Shown: positions 27,514 through 36,842, counted from the stretch's first letter. The stretch is DNA of 64,000 bases from an uncultured Lachnospiraceae bacterium (GCA_944384125.1 CALWSF010000003.1:42651-106650), one strand, 5' to 3'. The notes: a model not told the origin generated them from the letters alone. Translations and numbers: made by a program.

Positions 27514-27551
27514 ATAAGAGGTATACAGGAATATACCTGCATACCTCTTAT
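27514..27551. other. Strong palindromic hairpin between iron-ADH and activase genes
   Basis: ATAAGAGGTAT..CAGG pairs with CCTG..ATACCTCTTAT (15 of 16 pairs, 6-base loop). No T-run follows on the minus strand, so it is a weak terminator at best. The rest of 27434-27692 has no gene. Confidence 0.5.
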
Positions 27552-27692
27552 CTCTGCCATTCTATGCCATATATCTGTCTTATCACGATCAGTTTTTCCG
27601 GCTCATATGCCACATTTTAGCAAATTATGCCGAAAATGTCAAATTTCCTTCTGTCCGTCCGGACTTTCCCGTTCGTTTTCCCGACCCTGCCA

Positions 27693-28841
27693 TTAAAATG
27701 CTTTTTTATAAAGTGCAATCATATCCTTTACGGTGGACTGTCTCGGATTGGCCGGAATATTTCCGCTCTTCATGGCGTCCTCAGCCATCTGGGGAATCTT
27801 ATCCTCTGTTACTCCCACCTCTGAGAGTGATTTCGGGATTCCCAGATCAGCATTCAGCTTGCGTATCTCATCGATAAGCATCTGGGGACGGAAATCAGAA
27901 GCCGGTTCCTTCTTTTCCCGGATATAATTGTAAATTTTCTCATAGCGCCCCTGATCCGCAATAGCATTATATTCTATTACAGTAGGAAGAATAACCGCAT
28001 TTGCCACGCCGTGAGGCACATTGAAATACGCGCTTACCGGATGACTCATGGCATGTACATTCCCCAGTCTCGCCCATGCAAAGGAAATTCCCGCAAAATT
28101 GGAGCCCGCCATCATGGCGCATGCTGCCTCCTTATCCTGGCGGTTTGCCACAAACCGGCGGATATTTTTTCCGATGAGTTCCATTGCCTTCTCCGCCATG
28201 GCATCAGAAAACGGGGTTGCATTGTTGGAAATGTATGCTTCCATAGCATGAATCAGGGCATCGATCCCGCAGGATGCGGCAATGGACGCCGGAGCCGTCA
28301 TAATAAGCTCGGGATCAAGAATTGCATACCTGGGAAGAATTTCATAGCTGAAAACCGTAAGTTTATAATTCCTGGACTCATCCGTTATAACAGCGGACGC
28401 CGTAACCTCACTTCCCGTACCGGCTGTCGTTGGTATGGCAATCATGGGAACAATGGGACCGGGAACTTTATGATTTCCCTCATAATCCGTAATTTTCCCG
28501 CCGAAATTTGCCAGTACTCCCACAGCCTTTGCCACATCCATGGAACTTCCGCCGCCGAGAGCCACAATGCTGGTGGCTTTGCATTCTTTATAAAGAGCTG
28601 CTGCCGTGTCCACAACCGCAATGGTCGGATTTGGTATTACATCGAGAAACGCAGTGCAGCGGATCTGTCCTGCCTCTATAATATCCTGAATTTTTTTAAC
28701 AACCCCGATGCTTTCAAGACCGCGATCGGAAATCAGAAATACATGATCGGAATTACTTTCCCTCAGTATTTCAGGAAGCTTTTTTAAGCTGCCCAGTCCA
28801 AACTCAATGTTCTGCGGAATTTTAAAACTGAAATCCTTCAT
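27693..28841 (-). CDS. Iron-containing alcohol dehydrogenase
   Basis: NAD(P)H-dependent group III dehydrogenase, 382 residues. The N-terminal Rossmann-like part has GGGSSMDVAKA and PTTAGTGSEVT (nucleotide and phosphate binding); the helical C-terminal part has metal-ligand segments CGIDALIHAMEAYIS and NVHAMSHPVSAYFNVPHG. The start at 28841 follows GGAGGGG by 7 bases. It lies 113 bases behind a diol-dehydratase-like glycyl radical enzyme, the arrangement of C. butyricum dhaB1-dhaB2-dhaT, where the dehydrogenase reduces the product aldehyde and re-oxidises NADH. Substrate is inferred from context only. Confidence 0.92.
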   Translation of the reverse strand: MKDFSFKIPQNIEFGLGSLKKLPEILRESNSDHVFLISDRGLESIGVVKKIQDIIEAGQIRCTAFLDVIPNPTIAVVDTAAALYKECKATSIVALGGGSSMDVAKAVGVLANFGGKITDYEGNHKVPGPIVPMIAIPTTAGTGSEVTASAVITDESRNYKLTVFSYEILPRYAILDPELIMTAPASIAASCGIDALIHAMEAYISNNATPFSDAMAEKAMELIGKNIRRFVANRQDKEAACAMMAGSNFAGISFAWARLGNVHAMSHPVSAYFNVPHGVANAVILPTVIEYNAIADQGRYEKIYNYIREKKEPASDFRPQMLIDEIRKLNADLGIPKSLSEVGVTEDKIPQMAEDAMKSGNIPANPRQSTVKDMIALYKKAF

Positions 28842-28954
28842 TATTTTTCCCCTCCGTTTTATCATTTCTGTCTGCCTTTTGTGCAGAAACAGCTTACAGG
28901 CATTTCTGTTTTGCCGTATCCGCCGGACAGATTTTATATATTCCCCGTTTTATT

Positions 28955-31435
28955 CTAAAAATGAAGCTCCGTGCGCTGTATCAGATCCTTCTGAAGTGGT
29001 TTTCCCAGCTCCACAAAATAAGCGCTGTAACCAGCCACGCGCACAAGCATATCCTTATAGTCCTCCGGCTTTTTCTGGGCGGCACGCATGGTAGCGGCAC
29101 TCATAATATTGAACTGGACATGCATGGCCTGCTTTGCCAGATATTCGTCAATGAAGCTTATAAGATTATCTCTTCCCTCTGTTCCGGCAACAGCCTCCTG
29201 GGGGAAGCGCAGATTCATAAGAGTTCCGTTGGTCGCCAGGCTGTGATCCACTTTCGTCAGAGAATTCGTGATAGCTGTGGGACCGTTTACATCATGGGAG
29301 CCCGCATCTGTGTGAACCGGTCCCATATTGTCAGAGATCGCCTCGCCCTTTTTGCGTCCGTCCACAGAAGCATTGGTATTGAGTCCCATTGCCACATTGG
29401 CATTAACGGAATATACGCCCGGGCTGAACTCCCCGCCCCTTAAATTCTTTCTTCCGTGAATATGACGGCAGTAGCACTCAAACATAAATTTAAAGAGTTC
29501 GTCTGCATAATCATCGTCATTTCCATAATGATGCACCTTGGAGCTGTTCACAAGAGCATAAAGCTTCTCATGCCCTGCCCAGTTATCCTTAACAGCCTGC
29601 AGAAGCTCCGCTCCCGTGCAGCGTTTCTCGTCAAATACCAGCTGTTTGATAGAAGCCAGAGAGTCAGCACAGGTAGCCATGCCGCTTGCCTGCGGTCCGA
29701 TTCCATTGTACTTTGCGCCCCCCTCTGTCAGATCATGGCCGGAAGCCATGCAGTCCTCATAAAATGCAGACACATAGGGAAGGGGTTTTCTCTCTCTCTG
29801 AGCGCTGTCGATGATATTCAAACTGCTGCACATCTGATCGGACCAGTACTCAAACTGTCTGTCAACACTTTCCAGAACCTCGTCAAAGCTTGTGTATGTA
29901 TCCAGGCTTCCCGTATCCGGACCAAGCTGTTTTCCGGTATTAAGACTCCGTCCGCCGTTTAAAACCATCTCCATCATCTTTGGCGTATTCACATAAGCCG
30001 CATCATGGAATCCATACTCTTTTCCCGGAAGATCGATCTCCACACAGCCTACCACGCAGTAATCTCTCGCCTCTTCAAGCGTCATTCCCTTGCGCATCAT
30101 TCCCTTTATGGCCGGTCCGTCATTGAAAATCTTGGGATGACCATAGCCGGCGCGAATGCACTCCACCGTCTTTACCTTAAGCTCATAAGGTGTATTCTCA
30201 TGCATGCGCACACACACCCAGGGATTCATCATACGTGTGTGGGCGGAAGCTTCCAGCATAAGCATTGTCAGATCGTTTGTAGCATCTTTCCCCTCCCGGT
30301 CAACACCGCCGATGGTCAGACTTTCTCCTCCGAAGCCGCGGCCGTTTCTTACCGCCATACTTCCCTTGTCTTTAAGCTTTGTCGGATTGTTCATCTTCAC
30401 ATACTCAACTTCAAGAAGCTCAAGAGCAAATTCCTTTGTGATTGCTCCGCTCTTTATATCCGCCTCATAGTAGGGATACAGCCACTGATCCATGCGTCCG
30501 TAGGAAATGGAGTGTCCATTGCTCTCCACCTGAATCAGGGTCGTTGCGATATTAAAGAGCTGAAGTGCCTGCCAGAAGGATTTAGGGGCGCCTCCCGCAA
30601 TCTGGCGGCAGTTTTCCGCCATAGCCTGAAGCTCTCCCTTCCTCTTTTCGTCCGTCTCTTTCTCTGCCATGCTCTCCGCCAGATCCGCATAGCGTGCAAT
30701 ATATTTTTTGGCAGCCTCCAGAGAGATAATCATTGCCTGATAGAAATCTCTCTTGTCCGCATACTCCGGATCTCTTTTTGAGAGACCCTCAAGGCCAGCC
30801 TTCGCCTCGGCGATAAGCCCGTCATATCCCAGTTTCATGAGCTTTGCGTAATCAATCGCCAGATGGCCGACGCCGGCATAGTGATAAAGATTTGTCTGAA
30901 AGATTTTTTCTCCTACCTCAGAACCTTTGAGCTGGTCATACTCGAGCCGGGAATTAATCAGATCCTCCACTGTTTTTCCCTTCCACCAGGCACAGAGTTC
31001 CAGAATTTCCTGGCGCTCCTCTTCATTCCTGATGTAAAACTGGTCGTGTTCCCGCTCCTCAAAGGGAGAATGAAGAATTTCATCGATAATCCAGTTTACC
31101 GAAAATTCCGGATAGATCGGAGCTGCTTTCGCCGGAGCTGCAATTTCTCCCACAATCAGATCGTCATCATAGATATAGAGACTTGTATTCAGAAGAACAT
31201 TTTCAAACGCGTAGGCACACTGGAGCTTCTTCGGGCATACCTCATGCTTTTTGTATGCTTCCGTAACGAGTCTCAGTCTCTCCACGTCAATATCATAATT
31301 CCGATCCAGAAATGTCTGACGCAGACGGTTTACCCGCGGAAACGGAGACCAGTCGTCATGATGTACCTGATAGCCCAGACTGTATGTCTGATCATAGCTC
31401 TCAGTTCCACGCGCCTGTGTGTGTACAGTACCCAT
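28955..31435 (-). CDS. Glycyl radical enzyme, diol-dehydratase-like
   Basis: 826 residues of the PFL/glycerol dehydratase superfamily. The glycyl radical is in RVAGYSAYF (Gly 802) and the thiyl Cys in VVGCVE (Cys 464). The residues that define B12-independent glycerol dehydratase are present in order: His 191 (GVGH), His-Ser 308-309 (NGHSIS), Glu 466 two after the Cys, and Asp 478 in GFHD. Elimination of water (or another leaving group) from a 1,2-diol-type substrate is therefore the best guess. After GCVE the usual Pro-Gln is Ile-Asp, so it is not a plain DhaB1; dihydroxypropanesulfonate dehydratase (HpfG-type) is one alternative. No microcompartment genes are nearby. Confidence 0.9.
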   Translation of the reverse strand: MGTVHTQARGTESYDQTYSLGYQVHHDDWSPFPRVNRLRQTFLDRNYDIDVERLRLVTEAYKKHEVCPKKLQCAYAFENVLLNTSLYIYDDDLIVGEIAAPAKAAPIYPEFSVNWIIDEILHSPFEEREHDQFYIRNEEERQEILELCAWWKGKTVEDLINSRLEYDQLKGSEVGEKIFQTNLYHYAGVGHLAIDYAKLMKLGYDGLIAEAKAGLEGLSKRDPEYADKRDFYQAMIISLEAAKKYIARYADLAESMAEKETDEKRKGELQAMAENCRQIAGGAPKSFWQALQLFNIATTLIQVESNGHSISYGRMDQWLYPYYEADIKSGAITKEFALELLEVEYVKMNNPTKLKDKGSMAVRNGRGFGGESLTIGGVDREGKDATNDLTMLMLEASAHTRMMNPWVCVRMHENTPYELKVKTVECIRAGYGHPKIFNDGPAIKGMMRKGMTLEEARDYCVVGCVEIDLPGKEYGFHDAAYVNTPKMMEMVLNGGRSLNTGKQLGPDTGSLDTYTSFDEVLESVDRQFEYWSDQMCSSLNIIDSAQRERKPLPYVSAFYEDCMASGHDLTEGGAKYNGIGPQASGMATCADSLASIKQLVFDEKRCTGAELLQAVKDNWAGHEKLYALVNSSKVHHYGNDDDYADELFKFMFECYCRHIHGRKNLRGGEFSPGVYSVNANVAMGLNTNASVDGRKKGEAISDNMGPVHTDAGSHDVNGPTAITNSLTKVDHSLATNGTLMNLRFPQEAVAGTEGRDNLISFIDEYLAKQAMHVQFNIMSAATMRAAQKKPEDYKDMLVRVAGYSAYFVELGKPLQKDLIQRTELHF

Positions 31436-31488
31436 AAATTACTCCTCCTCTTGCTTTTTATTGACATATAATAAATTCTGCTGTTTTC

Positions 31489-32439
31489 TTATTCTTTTTC
31501 TTTTGTCCCTACCAGGCAGTGAATTCCCCGGCCATTAAAATATTCTGCAATCTCCTCCACATGCCGCTGGAACGCTTTTCTGTTAATTTTGACATCCTCC
31601 ATGGGGTACGGAATCCCCAGAGACTCATATTTTTCTTCTCCCAGGCGCATAAAGCTTAAAAGCTGCAGTGTCCTGAGTCTTCCTCCCAGCTCATTCAGGA
31701 TAAAATCAGCCGTTGCCTCTGTGTTTTCTCTGCTGTCATTCACATCCGGTATTACCGGAATGCGCAGAATCATCTCTTTTCCTGTCTCTGAAAGTTTTTT
31801 CAGGTTTTCCAGGATACGTTCATTCCCGTCTCCCGTGTACTTTCTGTGCATTTCTGAATCCATATGCTTGATGTCCGAAATCAGAATATCTGTGTACGGA
31901 AGAACCTTTTCAACCTCTTCCCATCCGACATGGAAGGTAGACTCACAGCAGGTCTGAATTTTTTCTTCCGTGCAGGCCTTAAAAAGCTCTGCCACAAAAT
32001 CGCTCTGAAGAAGCGGTTCTCCTCCCGAAACCGTGACGCCTCCCCCGGAACGCTCATAATATCCTCTGTCCTTGCGGATAATGTCCATGCACTCTTCCAC
32101 AGACATTTCCTCCCCCCATTTTTTGATGGCATCAGAGGGACAGGCATCCTGACAGGACAGGCAGTTGAGGCACCGGCTTCTGTCAATGGCAGCCAGTTTT
32201 CCGCGATAAAACTGAAGCACATCCCCCTGCGGGCAGGCATCCTCACAGGCGCCGCACTTTTTCCTGGAAATACATTTTTTGCGGTATACACCAGGCTGAA
32301 CAAATGCCATCCAGCTCTCAGGGTTGCTGCACCATCTGCAGCGCAGCGGACATCCTTTTAAGAACAGTTCCGTGCGAAGTCCCGGCCCGTCGTGAATGGT
32401 AAAACGCTGAATATTAAAAACGATTCCCTTCTGTGACAA
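31489..32439 (-). CDS. Glycyl radical enzyme activase (radical SAM)
   Basis: Generates the glycyl radical on its partner using S-adenosylmethionine. CxxxCxxC is at Cys 30/34/37 (GCPLRCRWC), preceded by the family signature IQRFTIHDGPG. A ferredoxin-like insert (about 55-105) adds two further four-Cys clusters, as in activases of dehydratase-type GREs but not of PFL. GGEPLLQ is the SAM-binding GGE motif. The start codon is TTG, 4 bases from GGGAGGG; no ATG gives a full domain. First gene of the GRE operon, 53 bases before the enzyme gene. Confidence 0.95.
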   Translation of the reverse strand: MSQKGIVFNIQRFTIHDGPGLRTELFLKGCPLRCRWCSNPESWMAFVQPGVYRKKCISRKKCGACEDACPQGDVLQFYRGKLAAIDRSRCLNCLSCQDACPSDAIKKWGEEMSVEECMDIIRKDRGYYERSGGGVTVSGGEPLLQSDFVAELFKACTEEKIQTCCESTFHVGWEEVEKVLPYTDILISDIKHMDSEMHRKYTGDGNERILENLKKLSETGKEMILRIPVIPDVNDSRENTEATADFILNELGGRLRTLQLLSFMRLGEEKYESLGIPYPMEDVKINRKAFQRHVEEIAEYFNGRGIHCLVGTKEKE

Positions 32440-32490
32440 TTTTCCCTCCCTCCTCCGGATATTCAGATATTTCTGTATCTTACTGTTAAA

Positions 32491-32559
32491 AGTATATCGA
32501 TCCTGCCTTTGGAAATAAATGGGACACAGGTACTATATCGTATAGGGAACATTCCCTAT
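32491..32559 (-). promoter_or_regulatory. GRE operon promoter region with perfect palindrome
   Basis: TATACT (32491-32496) is a good -10 but no good -35 is found at 16-18 bases, suggesting activator dependence. Upstream lies the perfect inverted repeat ATAGGGAA-N2-TTCCCTAT (32542-32559), centred about 66 bases before the predicted start, a classic activator position. The LuxR-type gene next door is the obvious candidate. A second possible -10, TATAGT at 32532-32537, would put the palindrome over the promoter and imply repression. Confidence 0.5.
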
Positions 32560-32576
32560 TTTTCCGTACCCGGATA

Positions 32577-32625
32577 CGCAAAAGGCACAGCACACGGTTT
32601 GTCTCCCATGCACTGTGCCTTTTCC
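32577..32625 (-). terminator. Terminator after the LuxR-family gene
   Basis: AAAAGGCACAG pairs with CTGTGCCTTTT (11 bp) around a 22-base loop, with a short T-run leftward. It separates the regulator transcript from the GRE operon. Confidence 0.8.
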
Positions 32626-32671
32626 TGATATGTAAGCTTCTAATTAAATCATTCCGGCATTTTTCGCCGCC

Positions 32672-33778
32672 TCATGCTTCCCGTTCCTCCAGCCATTTAT
32701 ACAGCTCGTATCTGCTGTTTACGCCGCATTTGGCATATATATTCTGAACATGCTTTTTGACAGTGTGATAGCTGACAACCAGTTCATCTGCAATCGCCCT
32801 GTATGTCAGCCCCCCGTACATCAGTTCCGCCACTTTCTGTTCCGCAGGAGTAAGCACCGTATCCGTCTCAGAAGGCTCAAAAACCCGCTCCTGCTCTTTT
32901 TTTGATATGGTAATCCAGTGATACCGATCCACAATACCGTTAGAGTAAGTGCGATCATACGTATACACCTTAAAAACATAATCTTTGACTGTGCGGGTCA
33001 GAACGTGATCCTTTGAAGCATCCTCTTCTCCCCCCAGCAGAAAAGGAAGCCACGTACACGGCCTGTCACTGCCGAACTCCTTTGCAGCAGCGGCTCCCAG
33101 AAGATCCTCCAGATAATCTCTGGCCGTTTCATTGTAACTCATTACATGCATGAAGTCGTCTGTTACCAGATAGGCTCTCTCTCCCGATGCCACTACCTGC
33201 CCCTGTATGCTGGCGATAATCTGGGCCTGCTCATACTTTTTGAAAATTTTATATGAATTGGCCACATACACGTATATCTCCCTCAGCTGCTCCATCTCCT
33301 GACCGGTAAAATCTCCGTCCGCCCGGTTTTTAAAAAACGCCACCTGAATATACGCATTTATTCCAAACGCCATAGTCACGCTGTAATGAGCCCTGAAATT
33401 TTCCTCCAGAAAGCGAACATAGGAAGAATGCTCATAATCAGCGGGGCCTATGATATCCGTAGAACGGTACAGCCTGGGAGTTACATTGAAATATGTCAGG
33501 CGATCCCTTACCGCCTCCTGGTAAATTATGTTTCGTACAACGTCGCCGGAAGCAAATTCCCGGTACGGATGATCCGCACTGTCAGTTCTGACTCCTTCCG
33601 GCGTCGTCCATGCGAGAAAATTCCCCAGAGTATCGAAATAAAAGATCAGAACATCTTTTACATCAAAATTTCTGCGCAGAGAATCAAGCAGAGTCGTCGA
33701 AAAAAACTCCCGCGTCGTGATCTGATATTCCGACATTTCCGAGAAAAATCCCGTCTGCCCTCTATTCTCATACAGCAT
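32672..33778 (-). CDS. LuxR-family regulator with N-terminal sensor domain
   Basis: 368 residues. The C-terminal GerE/LuxR helix-turn-helix spans about 310-365 (LTPAEQKVAELMYGGLTY, then HTVKKHVQNIYAK). The first 300 residues are an unclassified, GAF/PAS-like sensor part without visible receiver motifs, so it is probably a ligand-responsive one-component activator. I start at 33778, 4 bases after GGGGGGAG; a longer reading from 33829 lacks a ribosome binding site. A TATACT -10 at 33867-33872 probably drives it. Position and orientation point to control of the GRE operon just downstream. Confidence 0.85.
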   Translation of the reverse strand: MLYENRGQTGFFSEMSEYQITTREFFSTTLLDSLRRNFDVKDVLIFYFDTLGNFLAWTTPEGVRTDSADHPYREFASGDVVRNIIYQEAVRDRLTYFNVTPRLYRSTDIIGPADYEHSSYVRFLEENFRAHYSVTMAFGINAYIQVAFFKNRADGDFTGQEMEQLREIYVYVANSYKIFKKYEQAQIIASIQGQVVASGERAYLVTDDFMHVMSYNETARDYLEDLLGAAAAKEFGSDRPCTWLPFLLGGEEDASKDHVLTRTVKDYVFKVYTYDRTYSNGIVDRYHWITISKKEQERVFEPSETDTVLTPAEQKVAELMYGGLTYRAIADELVVSYHTVKKHVQNIYAKCGVNSRYELYKWLEEREA

Positions 33779-33916
33779 AAAACTCCCCCCGCCTTCCGTT
33801 CCTTTTCCCTCCGCCCCCATATCTTCCATACAAAGAAAACATGGGCACGGACTGCTCTTTTCGTTAAGTATACCACAAAATACGGAAGGAGTAATGATCT
33901 ATTTCCCGCTTTATCA

Positions 33917-34168
33917 TTATATGGCAGAAATCTTCTCCGGAGAGAAACGATCAAAGGAAAGCTCACAGCCGCCTGCTGCCCTGCGGCAGATATTTACCGC
34001 TGCTCCCATCACTTCTGAAAAAATGCCGTCCTTTGTTGTAACAAAGAGATAAGCTCTGTCCTCTGTTATCGCTGCACTTTTCAGATTTTCAAGTTCTCTC
34101 ATTTTCCTCAGAATTTCTTCCGATTCTTCTTTTGAAACAGTTTTAGAAAAATGATAATATCTTCCCAT
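33917..34168 (-). CDS. Small HMA-like domain protein lacking metal-binding cysteines
   Basis: 83 residues, start at 34168 with AAGGAG 7 bases upstream. The predicted beta-alpha-beta-beta-alpha-beta order (YYHFSKTVSKEESEEILRK, then LENLKSAAI and AYLFVTT) resembles a heavy-metal-associated ferredoxin-like domain, but the usual CxxC is absent and the only Cys residues are near the C-terminus. Metal binding is doubtful. It stands alone between nrdD's terminator and luxR. Function unknown. Confidence 0.7.
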   Translation of the reverse strand: MGRYYHFSKTVSKEESEEILRKMRELENLKSAAITEDRAYLFVTTKDGIFSEVMGAAVNICRRAAGGCELSFDRFSPEKISAI

Positions 34169-34257
34169 CTGACGCTCCTTTTCCCGATTTTTCCGCCGCA
34201 ATATTGAATATCGGGCGGTACGAAAATATATATTTCTATTCTTTACATTTTCCAGGA

Positions 34258-34300
34258 AAAATAAACCGCCCCGCCGGTTTAATCTCCGGCAGGACGGTTT
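34258..34300 (-). terminator. Terminator after nrdD
   Basis: AAACCGTCCTGCCGG pairs with CCGGCGGGGCGGTTT (about 15 bp with small mismatches) around an 8-base loop, followed leftward by ATTTTTCC. Confidence 0.85.
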
Positions 34301-34364
34301 TTGGGGATTCATACTATTTTTAAAATAAAATCTGCTGCTTTTGCAAAGAGAGATTCCGGAAAAC

Positions 34365-36842
34365 TTACCTGTTATTCTCTGCATACTTCCGGATTCCGGA
34401 TGCATTCACGTATTTTTCTGCGGTTCCGTCTTCATTTATTTTCACGAGCGTGGGAGCCTGCATAATATGATACTGCTCCGCAAGTTCAGGGGATTCTTCT
34501 GCATCCACTGTCTGATACTCCATACCTTTGAGAAATTCCTTCGCTATCCTGCAGTTAGGACATGTCTTTGTAGTAAAGAGCATCAGCTTCCCGCTCTCCA
34601 CAGCCACTGCCGTTTTCTGCTTCTTTGCCTCCTTTGGAAGGGTGTCTGAAAGAGTTCCGGCTGCTCTGCCTGAAGCAGAATTCTGAATGCCGGATTCCCC
34701 TGTCTTGCACTCTCTGTCCTTTTCATAACACTCAGGCTGAAGAATAAAGGTTTTTCCCCGCTTTAACACAGAGCGGCCCACTTCATAATTCTTTCTGTCA
34801 CGATACTCCTGAGTCTTTCCCTCATTCCAGTTCTGTACCGGGCGATAATAACCGGTAATGCGGCTGTACACCTCCGCCTTTTTCCCGCACAGCGGACATG
34901 TAAAGTGCTCGCCTATCAGATATCCGTGATCACTGCAGATGGAATAGGTAGGCGAAAGCGTATAATACGGCAGCCTGTAATTTTCCGCAATCGTGCGGAC
35001 AAGGCTGGCAGCCGCCTTCCAGTCAGGCAGCTTCTCTCCCAGGAACGCATGAAACACCGTTCCTGATGTATAGAGAGTCTGTAACTCATCCTGTATGTCA
35101 AGAGCGTCAAAAATATCAGCGGTATATCCCACCGGCAGATGGGAGCTGTTGGTATAGTAGGGCGTCCCGTCCGCCTCTCCCGATGTTATGATGTCCGGAT
35201 ACCGCTTTTTGTCATGCTTTGCGAGGCGGTAGGATGTGGATTCGGCAGGTGTCGCCTCCAGATTATAGAGATCCCCGTACATCTCCTGATAATCTGACAG
35301 TCTCTCCCGCATGTGATTCAGCACGTCTTTTGTAAACTGCTGAGTCTTCGGGCTCGTCATATCCGCCCGAAGCCACCTTGCATTCAGTCCTGCTTCATTC
35401 ATACCTACCAGACCGATGGTGGAAAAATGATTCTCGAAGGTTCCCAGATACCGCTTTGTATACGGATACAGTCCGTTGTCCATAAGACGGGTAATTACTT
35501 CCCTCTTGGTTTTGAGTGAGCGGGCCGCCACATCCATCATGTGATCCAGGCGGCGGTAGAAATCCGCCTCATCTACAGCGAGATAGGCAATGCGCGGCAT
35601 ATTGATCGTTACCACACCCACTGAGCCCGTACTCTCGCCTGAGCCGAAAAAGCCGCCCGTTTTCTTGCGCAGCTCTCTCAGATCGAGACGGAGACGGCAG
35701 CACATGCTCCGCACATCGCTGGGCTGCATGTCACTGTTGATATAATTGGAAAAATAGGGAGTGCCATACTTGGATGTCATTTCAAAGAGAAGTCTGTTAT
35801 TCTCCGTATCAGACCAGTCAAAATCCTTTGTAATGGAGTATGTGGGAATCGGATACTGAAATCCCCGCCCATTGGCATCTCCCTCTATCATCGTCTCAAT
35901 AAAGGCGCGGTTTATCATATCCATCTCTTTTTTGCAGTCCTTATATTTAAAATCCATCTCACGGCCGCCGACAATGGCATTCAGCTCAGCCATATCATCG
36001 GGAACTGTCCAGTCCAGCGTAATGTTGGAAAAGGGCGCCTGAGTTCCCCAGCGGCTGGGCGTGTTGACACCGTAAACGAATGACTCAATGCATTTTTTTA
36101 CCGCATCATAAGAAAGGTTGTCCGTTTTTACAAAGGGGGCAAGATATGTGTCAAAGGATGAAAACGCCTGGGCACCGGCCCACTCATTCTGCATAATACC
36201 GAGAAAATTGACCATCTGGTTGCACAGAACTGACAGATGCTTTGCCGGAGAGGACGTGATCTTTCCCGGAATTCCTCCCAGCCCCTCAAGCAGAAGCTGC
36301 TTTAAGGACCAGCCGGCGCAATATCCGGTCAGCATGGACAGATCATGCAGATGGATATCCGCATTCCGGTGAGCGTCCGCCACCTCCTGATCATATATCT
36401 CAGACAGCCAGTAATTGGCCGTAACAGCCCCCGAGTTGCTGAGGATCAGACCGCCTACCGAGTAAGTAACCGTGGAATTTTCCTTAACACGCCAGTCCTC
36501 CACCTTTACATAGCTGTTGACCACATCCTTATAGTCAAGGATCGTTGTCTTCATATTGCGGATTTTTTCCCTCTGTTTGCGGTACAGAATGTATGCCTTT
36601 GCCACCTCCGTATATCCGGTCTGCTCCAGAACGTGCTCTACACTGTCCTGGATCTGCTCCACACTTATCTTTCCATCCGCCATCTTGGACTGAAAATCTG
36701 CCGTAACACGAAGGGAAAGCAGCTCCAGAATCTCCTGGCTGTAATCATTCTTCGTCGCCTTAAATGCTTTTTTTATCGCATTCGTAATTTTCCCCAGATT
36801 AAACTCCGCATTTTCGCCGTCTCTTTTTATTACTGTAATCAT
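34365..36842 (-). CDS. nrdD: Anaerobic (class III) ribonucleoside-triphosphate reductase with C-terminal redoxin domain
   Basis: Makes deoxyribonucleotides without oxygen. In 825 residues: an N-terminal ATP-cone allosteric domain (about 1-90, MITVIKRDG), the NrdD barrel with RSMCCRL..LRELRKKTGG and GSGESTGSVG, a C-terminal zinc site beginning CPLCGKKA, and the glycyl radical loop RITGYYRPVQNW (Gly about 664). After a 60-residue linker comes a thioredoxin/glutaredoxin-like domain with CPNC (Cys 761 and 764) and a cis-Pro QAPTLVK. This tethered redoxin could replace a separate reductant. Start at 36842 chosen by homology and AGGGG. No nrdG activase lies nearby. Two NrdR boxes precede it. Confidence 0.95.
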   Translation of the reverse strand: MITVIKRDGENAEFNLGKITNAIKKAFKATKNDYSQEILELLSLRVTADFQSKMADGKISVEQIQDSVEHVLEQTGYTEVAKAYILYRKQREKIRNMKTTILDYKDVVNSYVKVEDWRVKENSTVTYSVGGLILSNSGAVTANYWLSEIYDQEVADAHRNADIHLHDLSMLTGYCAGWSLKQLLLEGLGGIPGKITSSPAKHLSVLCNQMVNFLGIMQNEWAGAQAFSSFDTYLAPFVKTDNLSYDAVKKCIESFVYGVNTPSRWGTQAPFSNITLDWTVPDDMAELNAIVGGREMDFKYKDCKKEMDMINRAFIETMIEGDANGRGFQYPIPTYSITKDFDWSDTENNRLLFEMTSKYGTPYFSNYINSDMQPSDVRSMCCRLRLDLRELRKKTGGFFGSGESTGSVGVVTINMPRIAYLAVDEADFYRRLDHMMDVAARSLKTKREVITRLMDNGLYPYTKRYLGTFENHFSTIGLVGMNEAGLNARWLRADMTSPKTQQFTKDVLNHMRERLSDYQEMYGDLYNLEATPAESTSYRLAKHDKKRYPDIITSGEADGTPYYTNSSHLPVGYTADIFDALDIQDELQTLYTSGTVFHAFLGEKLPDWKAAASLVRTIAENYRLPYYTLSPTYSICSDHGYLIGEHFTCPLCGKKAEVYSRITGYYRPVQNWNEGKTQEYRDRKNYEVGRSVLKRGKTFILQPECYEKDRECKTGESGIQNSASGRAAGTLSDTLPKEAKKQKTAVAVESGKLMLFTTKTCPNCRIAKEFLKGMEYQTVDAEESPELAEQYHIMQAPTLVKINEDGTAEKYVNASGIRKYAENNR

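Noticed and set aside
28955-31435. Calling the glycyl radical enzyme pyruvate formate-lyase
   Set aside because: PFL has two adjacent active-site Cys residues. This protein has a single Cys followed by Val-Glu, plus diol-dehydratase residues and a ferredoxin-containing activase.
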